Shown: positions 55,564-64,000 of the stretch, in pieces
Layout of the letters: every line of letters begins with the position of its first letter
Numbering within the stretch: position 1 is the first letter of the stretch
NCBI RefSeq assembly: GCF_016428755.1
Contig: NZ_JAELTI010000002.1
Span: 1-64,000 of the forward strand
Source: Allobosea sp. ASV33
Lineage (GTDB): Bacteria; Pseudomonadota; Alphaproteobacteria; Rhizobiales; Beijerinckiaceae
Length of the DNA: 64,000 bases
Reading direction: 5' to 3'
The notes under the pieces: generated by a model
Seen by the model: the letters and a program-made list of their open reading frames with translations, nothing else
Told to the model about the DNA's origin: nothing
Databases searched by the model: none
Translations under genes and position numbers: made by a program

Positions 55564-56445
55564 ATGACTGCCATCTCGCGTCGCCGCCTTCCCCTCCTCC
55601 TCGCCGGCGCCGTCACGGTGCTCGCGGCCTTCAGCGGCCCGGGTTCGTCCCAAGCCCAGGCTCAATCCGAATGGGCCGGAAAGAAGCTCGTCGTCGGCAT
55701 CCACAACCGCACGCCCTGGGCCTATCGCGACAAGGACAACAAGGTCGTCGGCATCCATCCGGACGTGATCCGCGCCGTCTTCGCTCCGCTCGGGGTGAAG
55801 GATTTCGAGTTTGTCGTCTCGGATTTCGGCGCGATGATCCCGGGTCTGCTCGCCGGCCGTTTCGACATCATCGCGTCCGGCGTCGCGATCACGCCGCCGC
55901 GCTGCGAGCAGGTGCTGTTCAGCGAGCCGGACGTGGCCGTCGGCGACAGCCTGCTCGTCAAGACCGGCAATCCGCTGAACCTGCATTCCTACGAGGACAT
56001 CGCGAAAAATCCGAAGGTGCGCCTCGCCGGCGGCCGCGGCTCGGAGAACACCAAGAACGCCATCGCTGCGGGCGTGCCGGAATCGCAGATCGCGCTCTTC
56101 CCCAACAACGAGGCCGCCGTCAGCGCCATCCTGGCCGACCGGGCCGATGTCACGACTCTCTCGGTGCCCAGCGCCATTGGCGTCATCGACGAGCAGAAGG
56201 TCGAAGGCATCGAGCGCGCCGTGCCGTTCAAGGGGCTGATCAAGGCGAATGGCCAGCCAGCCAAGCTCTACACTGGCACGGTCTTCCCCAAGAGCAGTGC
56301 CAAGCTGCGCGACGCCTACAATGCCGAGCTAGCCAAGCTGCGGGCCAGCGGCGGCCTCAAGCCGATCATGGGGAAGTACAACTTCACGACCGATGAGGAT
56401 GCTGGTGCCATCACCACTGCGCAGATCTGCGCCGGCAACGGCTGA
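55564..56445 (+). CDS. Amino-acid ABC transporter periplasmic binding protein (SBP family 3)
   Basis: This protein of about 293 residues has a signal peptide (LPLLLAGAVTVLAAFSGPGS, cleavage near AQA-QSEW). The mature domain begins KLVVGIHNRTPWAYRDKDNK and continues FEFVVSDFGAMIPGLLAGRF, DIIASGVAITPPRCEQVLFS and LKPIMGKYNF, the SBP_bac_3 pattern. The RCEQVLFSEP segment recalls ectoine-type EhuB, but the neighbouring enzymes do not match ectoine breakdown. It supplies substrate to the two permeases encoded next. Confidence 0.9.
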   Translation: MTAISRRRLPLLLAGAVTVLAAFSGPGSSQAQAQSEWAGKKLVVGIHNRTPWAYRDKDNKVVGIHPDVIRAVFAPLGVKDFEFVVSDFGAMIPGLLAGRFDIIASGVAITPPRCEQVLFSEPDVAVGDSLLVKTGNPLNLHSYEDIAKNPKVRLAGGRGSENTKNAIAAGVPESQIALFPNNEAAVSAILADRADVTTLSVPSAIGVIDEQKVEGIERAVPFKGLIKANGQPAKLYTGTVFPKSSAKLRDAYNAELAKLRASGGLKPIMGKYNFTTDEDAGAITTAQICAGNG

Positions 56446-56462
56446 GCGGCGCGGCGAGCATC

Positions 56463-57122
56463 ATGAGCTTTCTCGACGTCCTCTCAGGCATTTTCCAGGG
56501 GCTGAACGTCACGCTGGCGGTGACGGCGCTCGGCATGCTCTATGCCGTGCCCTTCGCCTTCGCCGCCGGTATCGCCCAGCATTGCTGGCGTGGCCTCGCC
56601 TATGGCGCGATCACCACGCTGATCGAGTTCTGGCGGAGCACCTCCGTCGTTATCCTGCTTTACGGCTTCTATTACACCCTGCCGTCCTTCGGCCTGCGAC
56701 TGTCCGGCATCACTGTCGGCTCGATGGTGCTCGGCCTGCATATCGGCGCCTATGGCAGCCAGGCGGTGCGCGGCGCCTTGCAATCGCTTGACAAGGGCCA
56801 GAGCGAGGCCGGGCGGTCGCTCGGATTGCGCGGCTGGCAGATCCTGATGCTGATCGAATTGCCGCAGGCGCTGCTCGCGATGGTCCCGACCTTCATCAAT
56901 CAGTTCATCCAGCTCGTGAAGGGCACGGCGCTGGTCTCGCTGGTGACGCTGACGGACATGACCTTCCGGGCCAAGGAGATCTCCCAGCTCGTCTACGATC
57001 CGCCGAAGATCTATTTCGCGCTGCTCGTCGCCTATTTCATCCTCTGCTACCCCGCGACGATCGTCGGCCGCTGGGTCGAGCGCAAGGTCGGCGCGGGACG
57101 GAAGCTCGACCATGCTGTTTGA
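56463..57122 (+). CDS. Amino-acid ABC transporter permease (first)
   Basis: This 219-residue HisM/GlnP-type permease has about five membrane helices. The EAA loop is GALQSLDKGQSEAGRSLGLR and the LIEFWRSTSVVILLYGFYYT segment is typical. It pairs with the next permease, whose start overlaps its 3' end by 11 bases, to form the heterodimeric channel used by the ATPase upstream. Confidence 0.92.
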   Translation: MSFLDVLSGIFQGLNVTLAVTALGMLYAVPFAFAAGIAQHCWRGLAYGAITTLIEFWRSTSVVILLYGFYYTLPSFGLRLSGITVGSMVLGLHIGAYGSQAVRGALQSLDKGQSEAGRSLGLRGWQILMLIELPQALLAMVPTFINQFIQLVKGTALVSLVTLTDMTFRAKEISQLVYDPPKIYFALLVAYFILCYPATIVGRWVERKVGAGRKLDHAV

Positions 57123-57771
57123 TGCGAGCTTCGCCCTCTCCATCGTGCCGAAGATCGTCGGCGCCCTCTGGACCTCGATCCTGGTCGCGCTGTTGAGTTG
57201 CGTCGGCGCCTCGCTACTCGGCTTCACGCTGGAGATCGCGCGGCGCAGCAACCGGTTGATGCGCTATGCGATGCGCTTCCTGATCGATTTCATCCGCTCG
57301 ACGCCGCTCCTGGTCCAGCTCTATTTCTTCTACTTCGTGCTGCCGTCCTACGGCATCAAGCTGCCAGCCATCGCGATCGGAGTCATCGCGATCAGCCTCT
57401 ACTACAGCGGCTATCTGGCCGAAGTCTTCAAGGCTGGCATCGACGGCGTGAAGCCCGGCCAGTTCGAAGCCGCGCGCGCGCTCGGCCTGAAGCGCTTGCA
57501 GACCGTCGTTCTGGTGATCGCGCCACAGATGCTACGCAATATCGCCGCGCCGATGGGCAACTACTTCATCGGCATCTTCAAATCGACGCCCTATCTCGCC
57601 GCCATCGCCGTCTACGAAGCCTTCGGCGCGGCGCTCGACATCTCGTCCGACACCTTCCGCTACACCGAGCCGATGGTTGTTGTCGGCGTGATCTTCCTCG
57701 CCATCGCCCTTGTGCTCGCCTGGCTCGTCAGGCGGCTGGAAGAGCATCTGCTGCTCTCCGCAAAGCGCTGA
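57112..57771 (+). CDS. Amino-acid ABC transporter permease (second)
   Basis: This 219-residue HisM/GlnP-type permease has RFLIDFIRSTPLLVQLYFFY at the start of the conserved domain and the EAA loop DGVKPGQFEAARALGLKRLQ. It overlaps the first permease gene by 11 bases and is 20 bases upstream of an amidohydrolase gene. Equal length to its partner reflects common origin, although the sequences differ clearly. Confidence 0.92.
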   Translation: MLFDASFALSIVPKIVGALWTSILVALLSCVGASLLGFTLEIARRSNRLMRYAMRFLIDFIRSTPLLVQLYFFYFVLPSYGIKLPAIAIGVIAISLYYSGYLAEVFKAGIDGVKPGQFEAARALGLKRLQTVVLVIAPQMLRNIAAPMGNYFIGIFKSTPYLAAIAVYEAFGAALDISSDTFRYTEPMVVVGVIFLAIALVLAWLVRRLEEHLLLSAKR

Positions 57772-57791
57772 ATTCCACGAACGGACTGACC

Positions 57792-58952
57792 ATGGATACG
57801 AAGCTCCTCCCGCGTCTAACCGAATGGCGCCGCCATCTTCACGCTCATCCCGAGCTCTCCGAGAAGGAGACAAAGACCTCGGCCTTCCTCCAGGAACGGT
57901 TGCGCGAACTCGGCATTCCTTTCGAGGCTGGCATCGGCGGCGCCGGCATCGTCGCGACGCTCTCGCGGCCTGGCTCAAACCGCTCGGTCGGCCTGCGTGG
58001 CGATATCGACGCCCTGCCGATCGCAGAACGCAATGACGTGTCCTATGCCTCGCAGACCGCCGGCGTCATGCATGCCTGCGGCCATGACGGCCACTCGGTC
58101 GCTCTGCTCGGCGCGGCCGCGATGCTCGCCGCCGATCCCGACTGGACAGGCACCATCCAGTTCATCTTCCAGCCGGCCGAGGAGAATGGGGCCGGCGCCA
58201 AGGCGATGATCGCCGACGGGCTGTTCGAGCGCTTCCCGATGGAGCGCATCTTTGCCTTCCATAATTGGCCTGGTCTCGAAGTCGGAACCGTGGCGGTCCA
58301 CGACGGGCCGGTCATGGCGGCGGGCGGTCGCTGGCAAGTCACTCTGCACGGGCTTGCCGGCCATGCCGCGATCCCGCACCAGACGCGCGATCCGATCCTG
58401 GCCTCGGCCCATCTGATCATGGGCCTCCACACCATCATCTCGCGCAATGTCGACCCTTGCGATGCCGTCGTGCTCTCGATCGGCCAGATCCAGGGCGGCG
58501 TGGTCAGCAATCAGATCCCGGAGAGCGTCACCCTGGTCGGTACGCTACGCACCTATCGACAGGAGGTCCGCGAGGCCGTCATCAAGCGGATGGAGAGCCT
58601 GATCGCCGGCACATGCGAAGCCTATGGCATGCGCGCCGATGTCGAGATCCTCTCGACCGGACGACCCATCATCAACACCCCCGCAGAGGCAAAGCTCGCG
58701 GCGGCTGCCGGCGAGGCGATCGGCGCCAAGGTGCGAACCGACCTGCGCCCCAGCACCACAGGCGACGACTTTTCCTTCCTGATGAAGGACAAGCTCGGCG
58801 CCTATATCTGGATCGGCAACGGCCCGGCCGGCCCCGAGGGCGAGCTTCACAACGCCCGCTACGACTTCAACGACGCGATCCTGCCCGTGGCAATCGACTG
58901 GATGCACGAGGTCGCCAAGCGCGCGCTGCGGGACGACGGCCCCAATCCATAA
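57792..58952 (+). CDS. M20-family metallo-amidohydrolase (HipO/N-acyl-amino-acid hydrolase type)
   Basis: This 386-residue enzyme hydrolyses amide bonds, typically of N-acyl or N-carbamoyl amino acids. The dizinc-site motifs of the M20D subfamily are present: HAHPELSEKE, GLRGDIDALPI, MHACGHDGHSVALLGAA (Cys and His ligands), FQPAEENGAGAKAMIADG, LAGHAAIPHQ, and the late histidine in ELHNARYDFNDA. It lies inside the transporter operon, so it probably frees an amino acid from the imported compound; the cystathionine beta-lyase that follows hints at a sulfur amino acid. Confidence 0.9.
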   Translation: MDTKLLPRLTEWRRHLHAHPELSEKETKTSAFLQERLRELGIPFEAGIGGAGIVATLSRPGSNRSVGLRGDIDALPIAERNDVSYASQTAGVMHACGHDGHSVALLGAAAMLAADPDWTGTIQFIFQPAEENGAGAKAMIADGLFERFPMERIFAFHNWPGLEVGTVAVHDGPVMAAGGRWQVTLHGLAGHAAIPHQTRDPILASAHLIMGLHTIISRNVDPCDAVVLSIGQIQGGVVSNQIPESVTLVGTLRTYRQEVREAVIKRMESLIAGTCEAYGMRADVEILSTGRPIINTPAEAKLAAAAGEAIGAKVRTDLRPSTTGDDFSFLMKDKLGAYIWIGNGPAGPEGELHNARYDFNDAILPVAIDWMHEVAKRALRDDGPNP

Positions 58953-59036
58953 CATCCCGGCATCATCCGATGCCAGACGACAGATTGCTCCCTGATTTCA
59001 AAGCTTTGAATATCGACCCGACAAGGGAACCCGACC

Positions 59037-60221
59037 ATGCATGACCTGACACTTTGCGTTCACCACCCGGCCGTCAATGAGGAGGGCTATGCCTCGCTCG
59101 CCGTGCCGACGCACCGCGCCTCGACTATCGTCTATCCCGATGGCGCGAGCTTCATGGCGCGCAAATATCGCGGCTTCGACGGCTATACCTATGGGCTGCA
59201 CGGCACCCCGACGACCCGGGCGCTGGAAGCGCAACTGACCCAGTTGCACGATGGCATCCGCACCGTGCTGGTGCCGTCCGGGCAGGCGGCGGTCACCATC
59301 GTCATGCTGTCGGTGCTGATGCCCGGCGACAAGGTGCTGATCCCCGATCACGTCTACCCGCCGGTGCGCAGCTTCTGCGCCGAATACCTGGCGCCGCGCG
59401 GCATCGCCTATGGCGTCTACGACCCGCTGATCGGCGCCGGCATCGCCGATCTCATCGACGAGACGGTCAAGCTGGTCTGGGTCGAGTCGCCCGGCTCGAA
59501 CACGATGGAGGTGCAGGATGTGCCCGCCATCGCGGCCGCCGCCAAGGCCAAGGGTGCGCTCGTCGGCTGCGACAATACCTGGGCGACGCCGCTGATCTTC
59601 AAGCCGCTGGAGCACGGTGCCGATTTCGCCTGCGAGGCGCTGACCAAATATGTCGGCGGCCATTCCGACCTGCTGCTCGGCTCCATCACCGTCAGGGACA
59701 TGGCATTGCGCCAGAAACTGAAGGAGACCTTGCGCGGCTTCGGCGTCGGCGTCTCGCCGGACGAATGCCAGCTTGCCTTGCGCGGAATCGAGACGATGGG
59801 CTTGCGCGTCGCCCATATGGGCGGGGTTTCCGAGGATTTCGCCCGCCGCCTCGTCGATCACCCCATGGTCGAGCGCGTCCTGCATCCGGCCCTGCCGTCC
59901 TGCCCGGGCCACGCGATCTGGCAGCGCGACATGGGACGCTCCTCGGGCCTGTTCAGCCTCGTGCTGAAGCCGGTCGACGACGAGACGATGAGCGCGGCAC
60001 TGAGCGCGTTGCGCATCTTCGCGATCGGCGCCTCCTGGGGCGGCACGCGCAGCCTCGTCGCGCCGCAAGCGGTCGCGCAGGATCGGACGGCGACGGCCTG
60101 GGCCGCCAAAGGCCCGCTGCTGCGCATCAGCATCGGCCTCGAAGAGCCCGGCGAGCTCTGGGCCGATCTGAGCCGGCTGTTGTCCGTGCTCGGTCAGGCC
60201 ACCGCGACCAAGGCTGCCTGA
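59037..60221 (+). CDS. metC: Cystathionine beta-lyase (Cys/Met metabolism PLP enzyme)
   Basis: This 394-residue PLP enzyme cleaves C-S bonds of cystathionine and often of cystine or related compounds, releasing a thiol, pyruvate and ammonia. It shows YGLHGTPTTRALEAQLTQLH, the phosphate-binding PSGQAAVTIVML, GCDNTWATPLIFKPLEHGAD (PLP-ring Asp) and the Schiff-base lysine in CEALTKYVGGHSDLLLGS. PGSNTMEVQDVPAIAAAAKA is typical of MetC. In this operon a catabolic role is more likely than methionine synthesis. A different, decayed metC-like fragment lies at 47145-47420. Confidence 0.92.
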   Translation: MHDLTLCVHHPAVNEEGYASLAVPTHRASTIVYPDGASFMARKYRGFDGYTYGLHGTPTTRALEAQLTQLHDGIRTVLVPSGQAAVTIVMLSVLMPGDKVLIPDHVYPPVRSFCAEYLAPRGIAYGVYDPLIGAGIADLIDETVKLVWVESPGSNTMEVQDVPAIAAAAKAKGALVGCDNTWATPLIFKPLEHGADFACEALTKYVGGHSDLLLGSITVRDMALRQKLKETLRGFGVGVSPDECQLALRGIETMGLRVAHMGGVSEDFARRLVDHPMVERVLHPALPSCPGHAIWQRDMGRSSGLFSLVLKPVDDETMSAALSALRIFAIGASWGGTRSLVAPQAVAQDRTATAWAAKGPLLRISIGLEEPGELWADLSRLLSVLGQATATKAA

Positions 60222-60331
60222 CAGGAAGAAGCATCGATCCTGCGATGACGACACGACGCGAGGCTCGCGCCGTGAGGGGAGGCCTTTGCCTGAAGCCGGC
60301 GTTTCAAACACAAAAAGGAAGGGGAAATACG

Positions 60332-61354
60332 ATGAAGATGCTTACCTCCGGGCTGGGTGCGGCCCTCGCAGCAGCCTGCCTCCTGGCGCAGCCCGCCGCA
60401 GCGGACACGCTCAAGACGATCCGCGATCGCGGCAAGATCATCTGCGGCACCAGCACCGGCGTCGCCGGGTTCTCGACCCAGGACGCCAATGGCCGCTGGC
60501 AGGGCTTCGACATCGATATCTGCCGCGCTCTGGCGGTCGTGATCTTCAACGACACGGAGAAGGCCTCCTTCGTCCCGCTGACCTCGAAGGACCGCCTGAT
60601 CGCGCTACAGGCCGGCGAGGTCGACGTTCTGCCCCGCACGACCACCTGGACGCTGGCGCGAACCACGGGCCAAGGCGTCAACTTTACAGGTGTGAACTAT
60701 TACGACGGCCAGGGCTTCATGGTGCCTAAGAAACTTGGCGTGACCAGCGCGAGCAAGCTCGACGGCGCTTCGATCTGCGTCGCTCAGGGCACAACCAGCG
60801 AACTCAATCTCGCCGATTACTTCCGTCGGACGAAGATGAAATACGAGGTTGCGGCCTTCGGAACGGCCGAAGATGCTCTGAAGGCCTACGAGTCCGGACG
60901 TTGCGATGCCTACACCACGGACGTTTCGGCCCTATCGGCCAATCTGCTGAAGTTCAGGGATCCGGGCGACCACGTGGTGCTGCCCGAGGTTATCTCGAAG
61001 GAGCCGCTCGGTCCCTGGGTGCGCAGCGGCGACGATACCTGGTTCAACCTCGTGCGCTGGACCCTGTTCGCGCTGATCAATGCCGAGGAGCTCGGCGTGA
61101 CCAAGGCCAATGTCAAGGAACTGGCGGAAAGCTCGACGAATCCGGAGATCCGCCGCTTCCTGGGCAAGGATGGGAAATTCGGCGAAGGGCTTGGCGTCAC
61201 CAATGACTGGACGGTGCGGATCATCGCCGCAGTCGGCAATTACGGCGAGAGCTTCGAGCGCAATCTCGGCATGAATTCGCCGATGAAGCTCCAGCGCGGC
61301 CCAAACGCGCTTTGGACCGAGGGCGGACTGCAATACTCCCCGCCGTTCCGGTGA
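60332..61354 (+). CDS. General amino-acid ABC transporter binding protein (AapJ-like)
   Basis: This 340-residue periplasmic protein has a signal peptide (LGAALAAACLLAQPAAADTL). It shows TIRDRGKIICGTSTGVAGFS, LIALQAGEVDVLPRTTTWTL, TGVNYYDGQGFMVPKK, GASICVAQGTTSELNLADYF, CDAYTTDVSALSA and the ending GPNALWTEGGLQYSPPFR. These are signatures of the AapJ/BztA family, longer than ordinary SBP family 3. AAGGAAGGGG precedes ATG 60332. It is the second binding protein of the operon and has no AapQ/AapM permeases of its own, so it may feed the permease pair encoded upstream. Confidence 0.92.
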   Translation: MKMLTSGLGAALAAACLLAQPAAADTLKTIRDRGKIICGTSTGVAGFSTQDANGRWQGFDIDICRALAVVIFNDTEKASFVPLTSKDRLIALQAGEVDVLPRTTTWTLARTTGQGVNFTGVNYYDGQGFMVPKKLGVTSASKLDGASICVAQGTTSELNLADYFRRTKMKYEVAAFGTAEDALKAYESGRCDAYTTDVSALSANLLKFRDPGDHVVLPEVISKEPLGPWVRSGDDTWFNLVRWTLFALINAEELGVTKANVKELAESSTNPEIRRFLGKDGKFGEGLGVTNDWTVRIIAAVGNYGESFERNLGMNSPMKLQRGPNALWTEGGLQYSPPFR

Positions 61355-61363
61355 AACACGTCG

Positions 61364-62110
61364 TCACACCGCCCTGAGCGGAGTGACGATCAACGCCCCG
61401 TCCGGCCCCGAGGACATCGCGGCCTCGACGCCGAAGACCTCGGCGACCATGGCTGGCTCGATCACCGCCTTGGGCGCGCCGTGACAGACCAGCCGCCCCC
61501 GCCCCATCACCGCGATGCGATCGGCGAAGCGGGCGGCGATGTTGAGGTCGTGGAGGATGACGATTGTTGTCAGCCGGCGCCCGTGCGTCAGCCGACGAAC
61601 GATCTGCATCACTTCCAGTTGGTGGCGGATGTCGAGCGCGCTTATCGGCTCGTCGAGCAGGAGCAGATTGGGCTCGGATGCAAGCGCTTGGGCGAGAAAA
61701 ACCAACTGCCGTTGACCGCCGCTGAGCTCGCCCAGGTAGCGCCCGGCGAGCGACCCTAGATCGAGTTCGTCGAGCACGCCTTGCGCCATGGCGAGGTCTT
61801 CCGGCTTCACGCGCAAGCCGAGCCGACCCAGGCGCCCCAGCAGGACCGCTTCCAGAACGGTCAACGCCGCACGGCTGGAGATATCCTGCGGCATGTAGCC
61901 GATGCGCCGTTCCGCTCCGCCCTCTGCTTCGAAGACGATGCGGCCTTGTTGCGGCACCAATCCCGCGACGGCCTTGATGAGCGATGACTTGCCCGAGCCG
62001 TTCGGGCCGATGACGGCCAGGACTTCGGCGGGTTCGGCCGTGAGGTCGAGGCCCGCCAGCGCCGTCGTCGCACCGTAGCGGACGGATAGGCTTTCGATCC
62101 GGACTTTCAC
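61364..62110 (-). CDS. Iron-siderophore/haem/cobalamin-type ABC transporter ATP-binding protein
   Basis: This 248-residue ATPase of the FecE/BtuD/HmuV group has Walker A AVIGPNGSGKSSLIKAVAGL, signature YLGELSGGQRQLVFLAQALA, Walker B LLLLDEPISALDIRHQ and the switch TIVILHDLNIAARFADR. The ATG overlaps the stop of the permease gene by 4 bases. It converges with the AapJ-like gene with only 9 bases between the stops. Confidence 0.92.
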   Translation of the reverse strand: MKVRIESLSVRYGATTALAGLDLTAEPAEVLAVIGPNGSGKSSLIKAVAGLVPQQGRIVFEAEGGAERRIGYMPQDISSRAALTVLEAVLLGRLGRLGLRVKPEDLAMAQGVLDELDLGSLAGRYLGELSGGQRQLVFLAQALASEPNLLLLDEPISALDIRHQLEVMQIVRRLTHGRRLTTIVILHDLNIAARFADRIAVMGRGRLVCHGAPKAVIEPAMVAEVFGVEAAMSSGPDGALIVTPLRAV

Positions 62111-63171
62111 CAGAACGCCCTCCGGCTGCGGATGACGAGCCAGACGAAGAAGGGCACGCCGATCAGGGAGGTGACGATCCCGATCGGCACGATCGCGCCG
62201 GGCAGCACCGTCTTGCTCGCGATGGAGGAGAGCGACAGCAAGAGCGCCCCGAACAGCGCCGAGGCCGGCAGCAGGCCGCGCTGGTCCTCGCCGACCAGCA
62301 TGCGCGCGATATGCGGCGCGACGAGCCCGACGAAGCCGATCGTGCCGACGAAGGCGACGGCGACGCCGGTCAAGGCCGAGATGATGGCGAAAGACCGTAT
62401 CCGCAGGCGGGAAACATCGACGCCAAGCCCGCGCGCCCGCTCGTCGCCGAGCTTCAACGCCGTCAATCGCCAGGCATCGAGGAGCAGCAGCGGCAGCGCC
62501 ACTGCGAGCACGGCGACGATGATCCAGAGCTTCGACCAGCTTGCCTTCTGGAGGGAGCCGAACAGCCAGAACACGATCTGCTGGAGCGCTTCGGGCGATG
62601 CAACGAATTGCAGCAATGCGAGCAGCGCCTGGAACAGGAAGAGCAGCGCGATGCCCCCGAGAACCAGCATCTCCGGGGAGGATCCGCGCAGGCTGCCGAT
62701 GGCATAGACACCGCCGCAGGCGAGCGCTGCGAAGAGGAATGCCATGGTCGGGATCGCCCAGGCCTCCGGCAGCGGAATGGCGACGCCGAGCACGATGACC
62801 AGTGCGGCGCCGAAGCCCGCCCCAGCCGAGACGCCCAGCGTATAGCTCGACGCCAGCGGGTTGTTGAGGATGGTCTGCATGATGCCGCCGGAGAGGCCGA
62901 GCGCAGCCCCGACCGCCAGTGCGACGAAGGCGATCGGCAGGCGGATCGCCCAGACGATCGCATCGATCGTCCGGTCCTGCGCCAGCCCGAAGACGGATTT
63001 GGCTACGGCGCCGATAGGAAGCAGCGCCGGCCCCGTCGCAACATCGAGCACAAGGCTGATGGCGATGGCTGCGAGGCCAGACAGCAGCACCACGCGTCGC
63101 CGCAAGGCGAGGCGAGCATAGAGCGCCTCGACGCTGGCCGCTCCTGCGCCCTGGTTCCCGGTAGCGTTCAC
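62107..63171 (-). CDS. FecCD-family ABC transporter permease
   Basis: This 354-residue inner-membrane permease of the BtuC/FecCD/FhuB family has about ten helices. Typical segments are LPIAFVALAVGAALGLSGGI, NPLASSYTLGVSAGAGFGAA, GFVGLVAPHIARMLVGEDQR and the end VPFFVWLVIRSRRAFW. It overlaps the genes on both sides by 4 bases (ATGA), giving a translationally coupled binding protein-permease-ATPase operon. Confidence 0.94.
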   Translation of the reverse strand: MNATGNQGAGAASVEALYARLALRRRVVLLSGLAAIAISLVLDVATGPALLPIGAVAKSVFGLAQDRTIDAIVWAIRLPIAFVALAVGAALGLSGGIMQTILNNPLASSYTLGVSAGAGFGAALVIVLGVAIPLPEAWAIPTMAFLFAALACGGVYAIGSLRGSSPEMLVLGGIALLFLFQALLALLQFVASPEALQQIVFWLFGSLQKASWSKLWIIVAVLAVALPLLLLDAWRLTALKLGDERARGLGVDVSRLRIRSFAIISALTGVAVAFVGTIGFVGLVAPHIARMLVGEDQRGLLPASALFGALLLSLSSIASKTVLPGAIVPIGIVTSLIGVPFFVWLVIRSRRAFW

Positions 63172-64000
63172 AGCTTCGCCATCCAGGTCCCGGTGAACCC
63201 GACGGGCAAGTAGCGCTCGTGGAACTCCTTGAGCGAATTGACCGGGTCGATATCGGCGAACTGCTCGGGATAGAGCTGCTTGGCGATGTATTGCAACGAG
63301 ATCCAGTCCGTGAGCGAGCGGATCAGCGAATGCTCGACGGTGCAGACATTTCCCGCCTTGACCGCCGGCAGTTCGCTCCAGCCCGGGCGCGAGAGATACG
63401 GCCGCAGCGTCTGGCGAGCCGTGTCGAGATCGACGTCGTAGCCGAGGCGCACCGCATGCGGCCGGTTCGCCCAGGACGAGCCGGTGATGAAGATGTGCTC
63501 GGGCCGGGCGGCCAGCACCTTTTCGGGCGCGATCGGAACGAAGCCCGCCGCCTGGGCGACCGCCTCGTTGGCGATGTTATCGGCGCCGATCGAATCGAGC
63601 ATCCGGCCCCACATGGTGTTCTTGTAGGTCGAGCCGAACTCGTTGGGGCCGAGCCAACCGATCTCGATATAGACCTTGGGCTTCAGGCCGCGATGCGCCT
63701 GCGCGCGCCGTCCGATATCGGCGATGCGGTCGCGATAGAGATCGGCGAGCTCCCGGGCTCGTCCCTTGGCGCCGATCGCCTGACCGATGGCGAGCGTGCT
63801 GGCGACGTGCTTGTCGACGGTCTGTGCGTTGTAGTCGGCAACGATGATCGGGATGCCGGCGGCCTCGATTGCCGCCGTCACGGCGCCGGAGCCCTGGATC
63901 GCCCAGGGCGGGACGACGACGAGATCCGGCCTCAGCTCCAGCACGCGCTCCGGCACTAGAACTTCGTTCTCGCCCAGTCCGACATCCGGCAGCGTGTCGA
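63168..64000 (-). CDS. FecB/BtuF-type ABC periplasmic binding protein, 5' end outside the window
   Basis: The frame is open to the right-hand edge, so the N-terminus and signal peptide are missing. Upstream of the GTG at 63956 it continues DTLPDVGLGENEVLVPERVL, which fits the family. Visible motifs are LRPDLVVVPPWAIQGSGAVT, IEIGWLGPNEFGSTYKNTMW and NIANEAVAQAAGFVPIAPEK, plus AGNVCTVEHSLIRSLTDWIS. This is the ligand-binding part of the transporter encoded downstream. The ligand could be a siderophore, haem or a corrinoid. Confidence 0.9.
   Translation of the reverse strand, partial: DTLPDVGLGENEVLVPERVLELRPDLVVVPPWAIQGSGAVTAAIEAAGIPIIVADYNAQTVDKHVASTLAIGQAIGAKGRARELADLYRDRIADIGRRAQAHRGLKPKVYIEIGWLGPNEFGSTYKNTMWGRMLDSIGADNIANEAVAQAAGFVPIAPEKVLAARPEHIFITGSSWANRPHAVRLGYDVDLDTARQTLRPYLSRPGWSELPAVKAGNVCTVEHSLIRSLTDWISLQYIAKQLYPEQFADIDPVNSLKEFHERYLPVGFTGTWMAKL

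Noticed and set aside
54716-57771. Ectoine importer ehuABCD
   Set aside because: Gene order (ATPase, binding protein, two permeases) and one binding-protein segment recall Ehu, but no eut ectoine-degradation gene follows; the neighbours are an M20 amidohydrolase and a C-S lyase.

Overview
The window is a high-GC chromosomal segment (roughly two-thirds G+C in the core genes) from an alphaproteobacterium, most likely of the order Hyphomicrobiales. Bosea or a close relative is my best guess, which is inference only. Support comes from an NDUFA12-DUF2155-aat cluster, a 1244-residue B12-dependent NrdJ, a DUF2865 protein, an alphaproteobacterial-type GyrA with an acidic tail, and dispersed palindromic repeats of the kind common in this order. 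No tRNA, rRNA, integrase, transposase or CRISPR array was seen.

Layout. 1-9 kb: end of an RND efflux pump, two small unknown genes, then a sugar-uptake operon (ROK regulator, RbsA/RbsC/RbsB-type ABC transporter, Gfo/Idh/MocA oxidoreductase) converging on glycerol kinase. 9-24 kb: housekeeping and envelope genes (ppx/gppA, rlmE, a kinase-like protein, an MFS exporter, guaB, MAPEG, DUF2865, ferric-iron binding protein plus permease, AsmA, a secreted MetX-like hydrolase, a clpP paralogue). 24-38 kb: an ArsR/SRPBCC pair with a perfect operator palindrome, an acyl carrier protein/ketoacyl synthase pair, marC, gyrA, aat, DUF2155, NDUFA12 and nrdJ.

38-47.4 kb is an accessory island of visibly lower G+C, all genes on the minus strand. 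It holds a Hachiman anti-phage system (HamA nuclease, HamB helicase) directly beside a Gabija-like pair (OLD-family ATPase/TOPRIM nuclease plus UvrD-like helicase), preceded by an unrecognised tail-anchored protein whose gene carries a perfect 38-bp palindrome. A decayed isochorismatase-family gene lies at the left edge and a decayed cystathionine beta-lyase gene at the right edge. I see no mobility gene.

47.4-53.6 kb is a metal and cofactor region. A cobalamin riboswitch on the minus strand heads three tandem FecB/BtuF-like binding proteins and a GNAT acetyltransferase. On the plus strand of the same divergent spacer, a Zur-like box heads a COG0523 GTPase and ZinT, which looks like a zinc-starvation unit. 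53.7-61.4 kb is a LysR regulator followed by a polar amino-acid ABC transporter, an M20 amidohydrolase, a cystathionine beta-lyase and a second binding protein, consistent with uptake and breakdown of a sulfur-containing or N-acylated amino acid. 61.4-64 kb is an iron-siderophore/haem/cobalamin-type ABC transporter that runs off the window.
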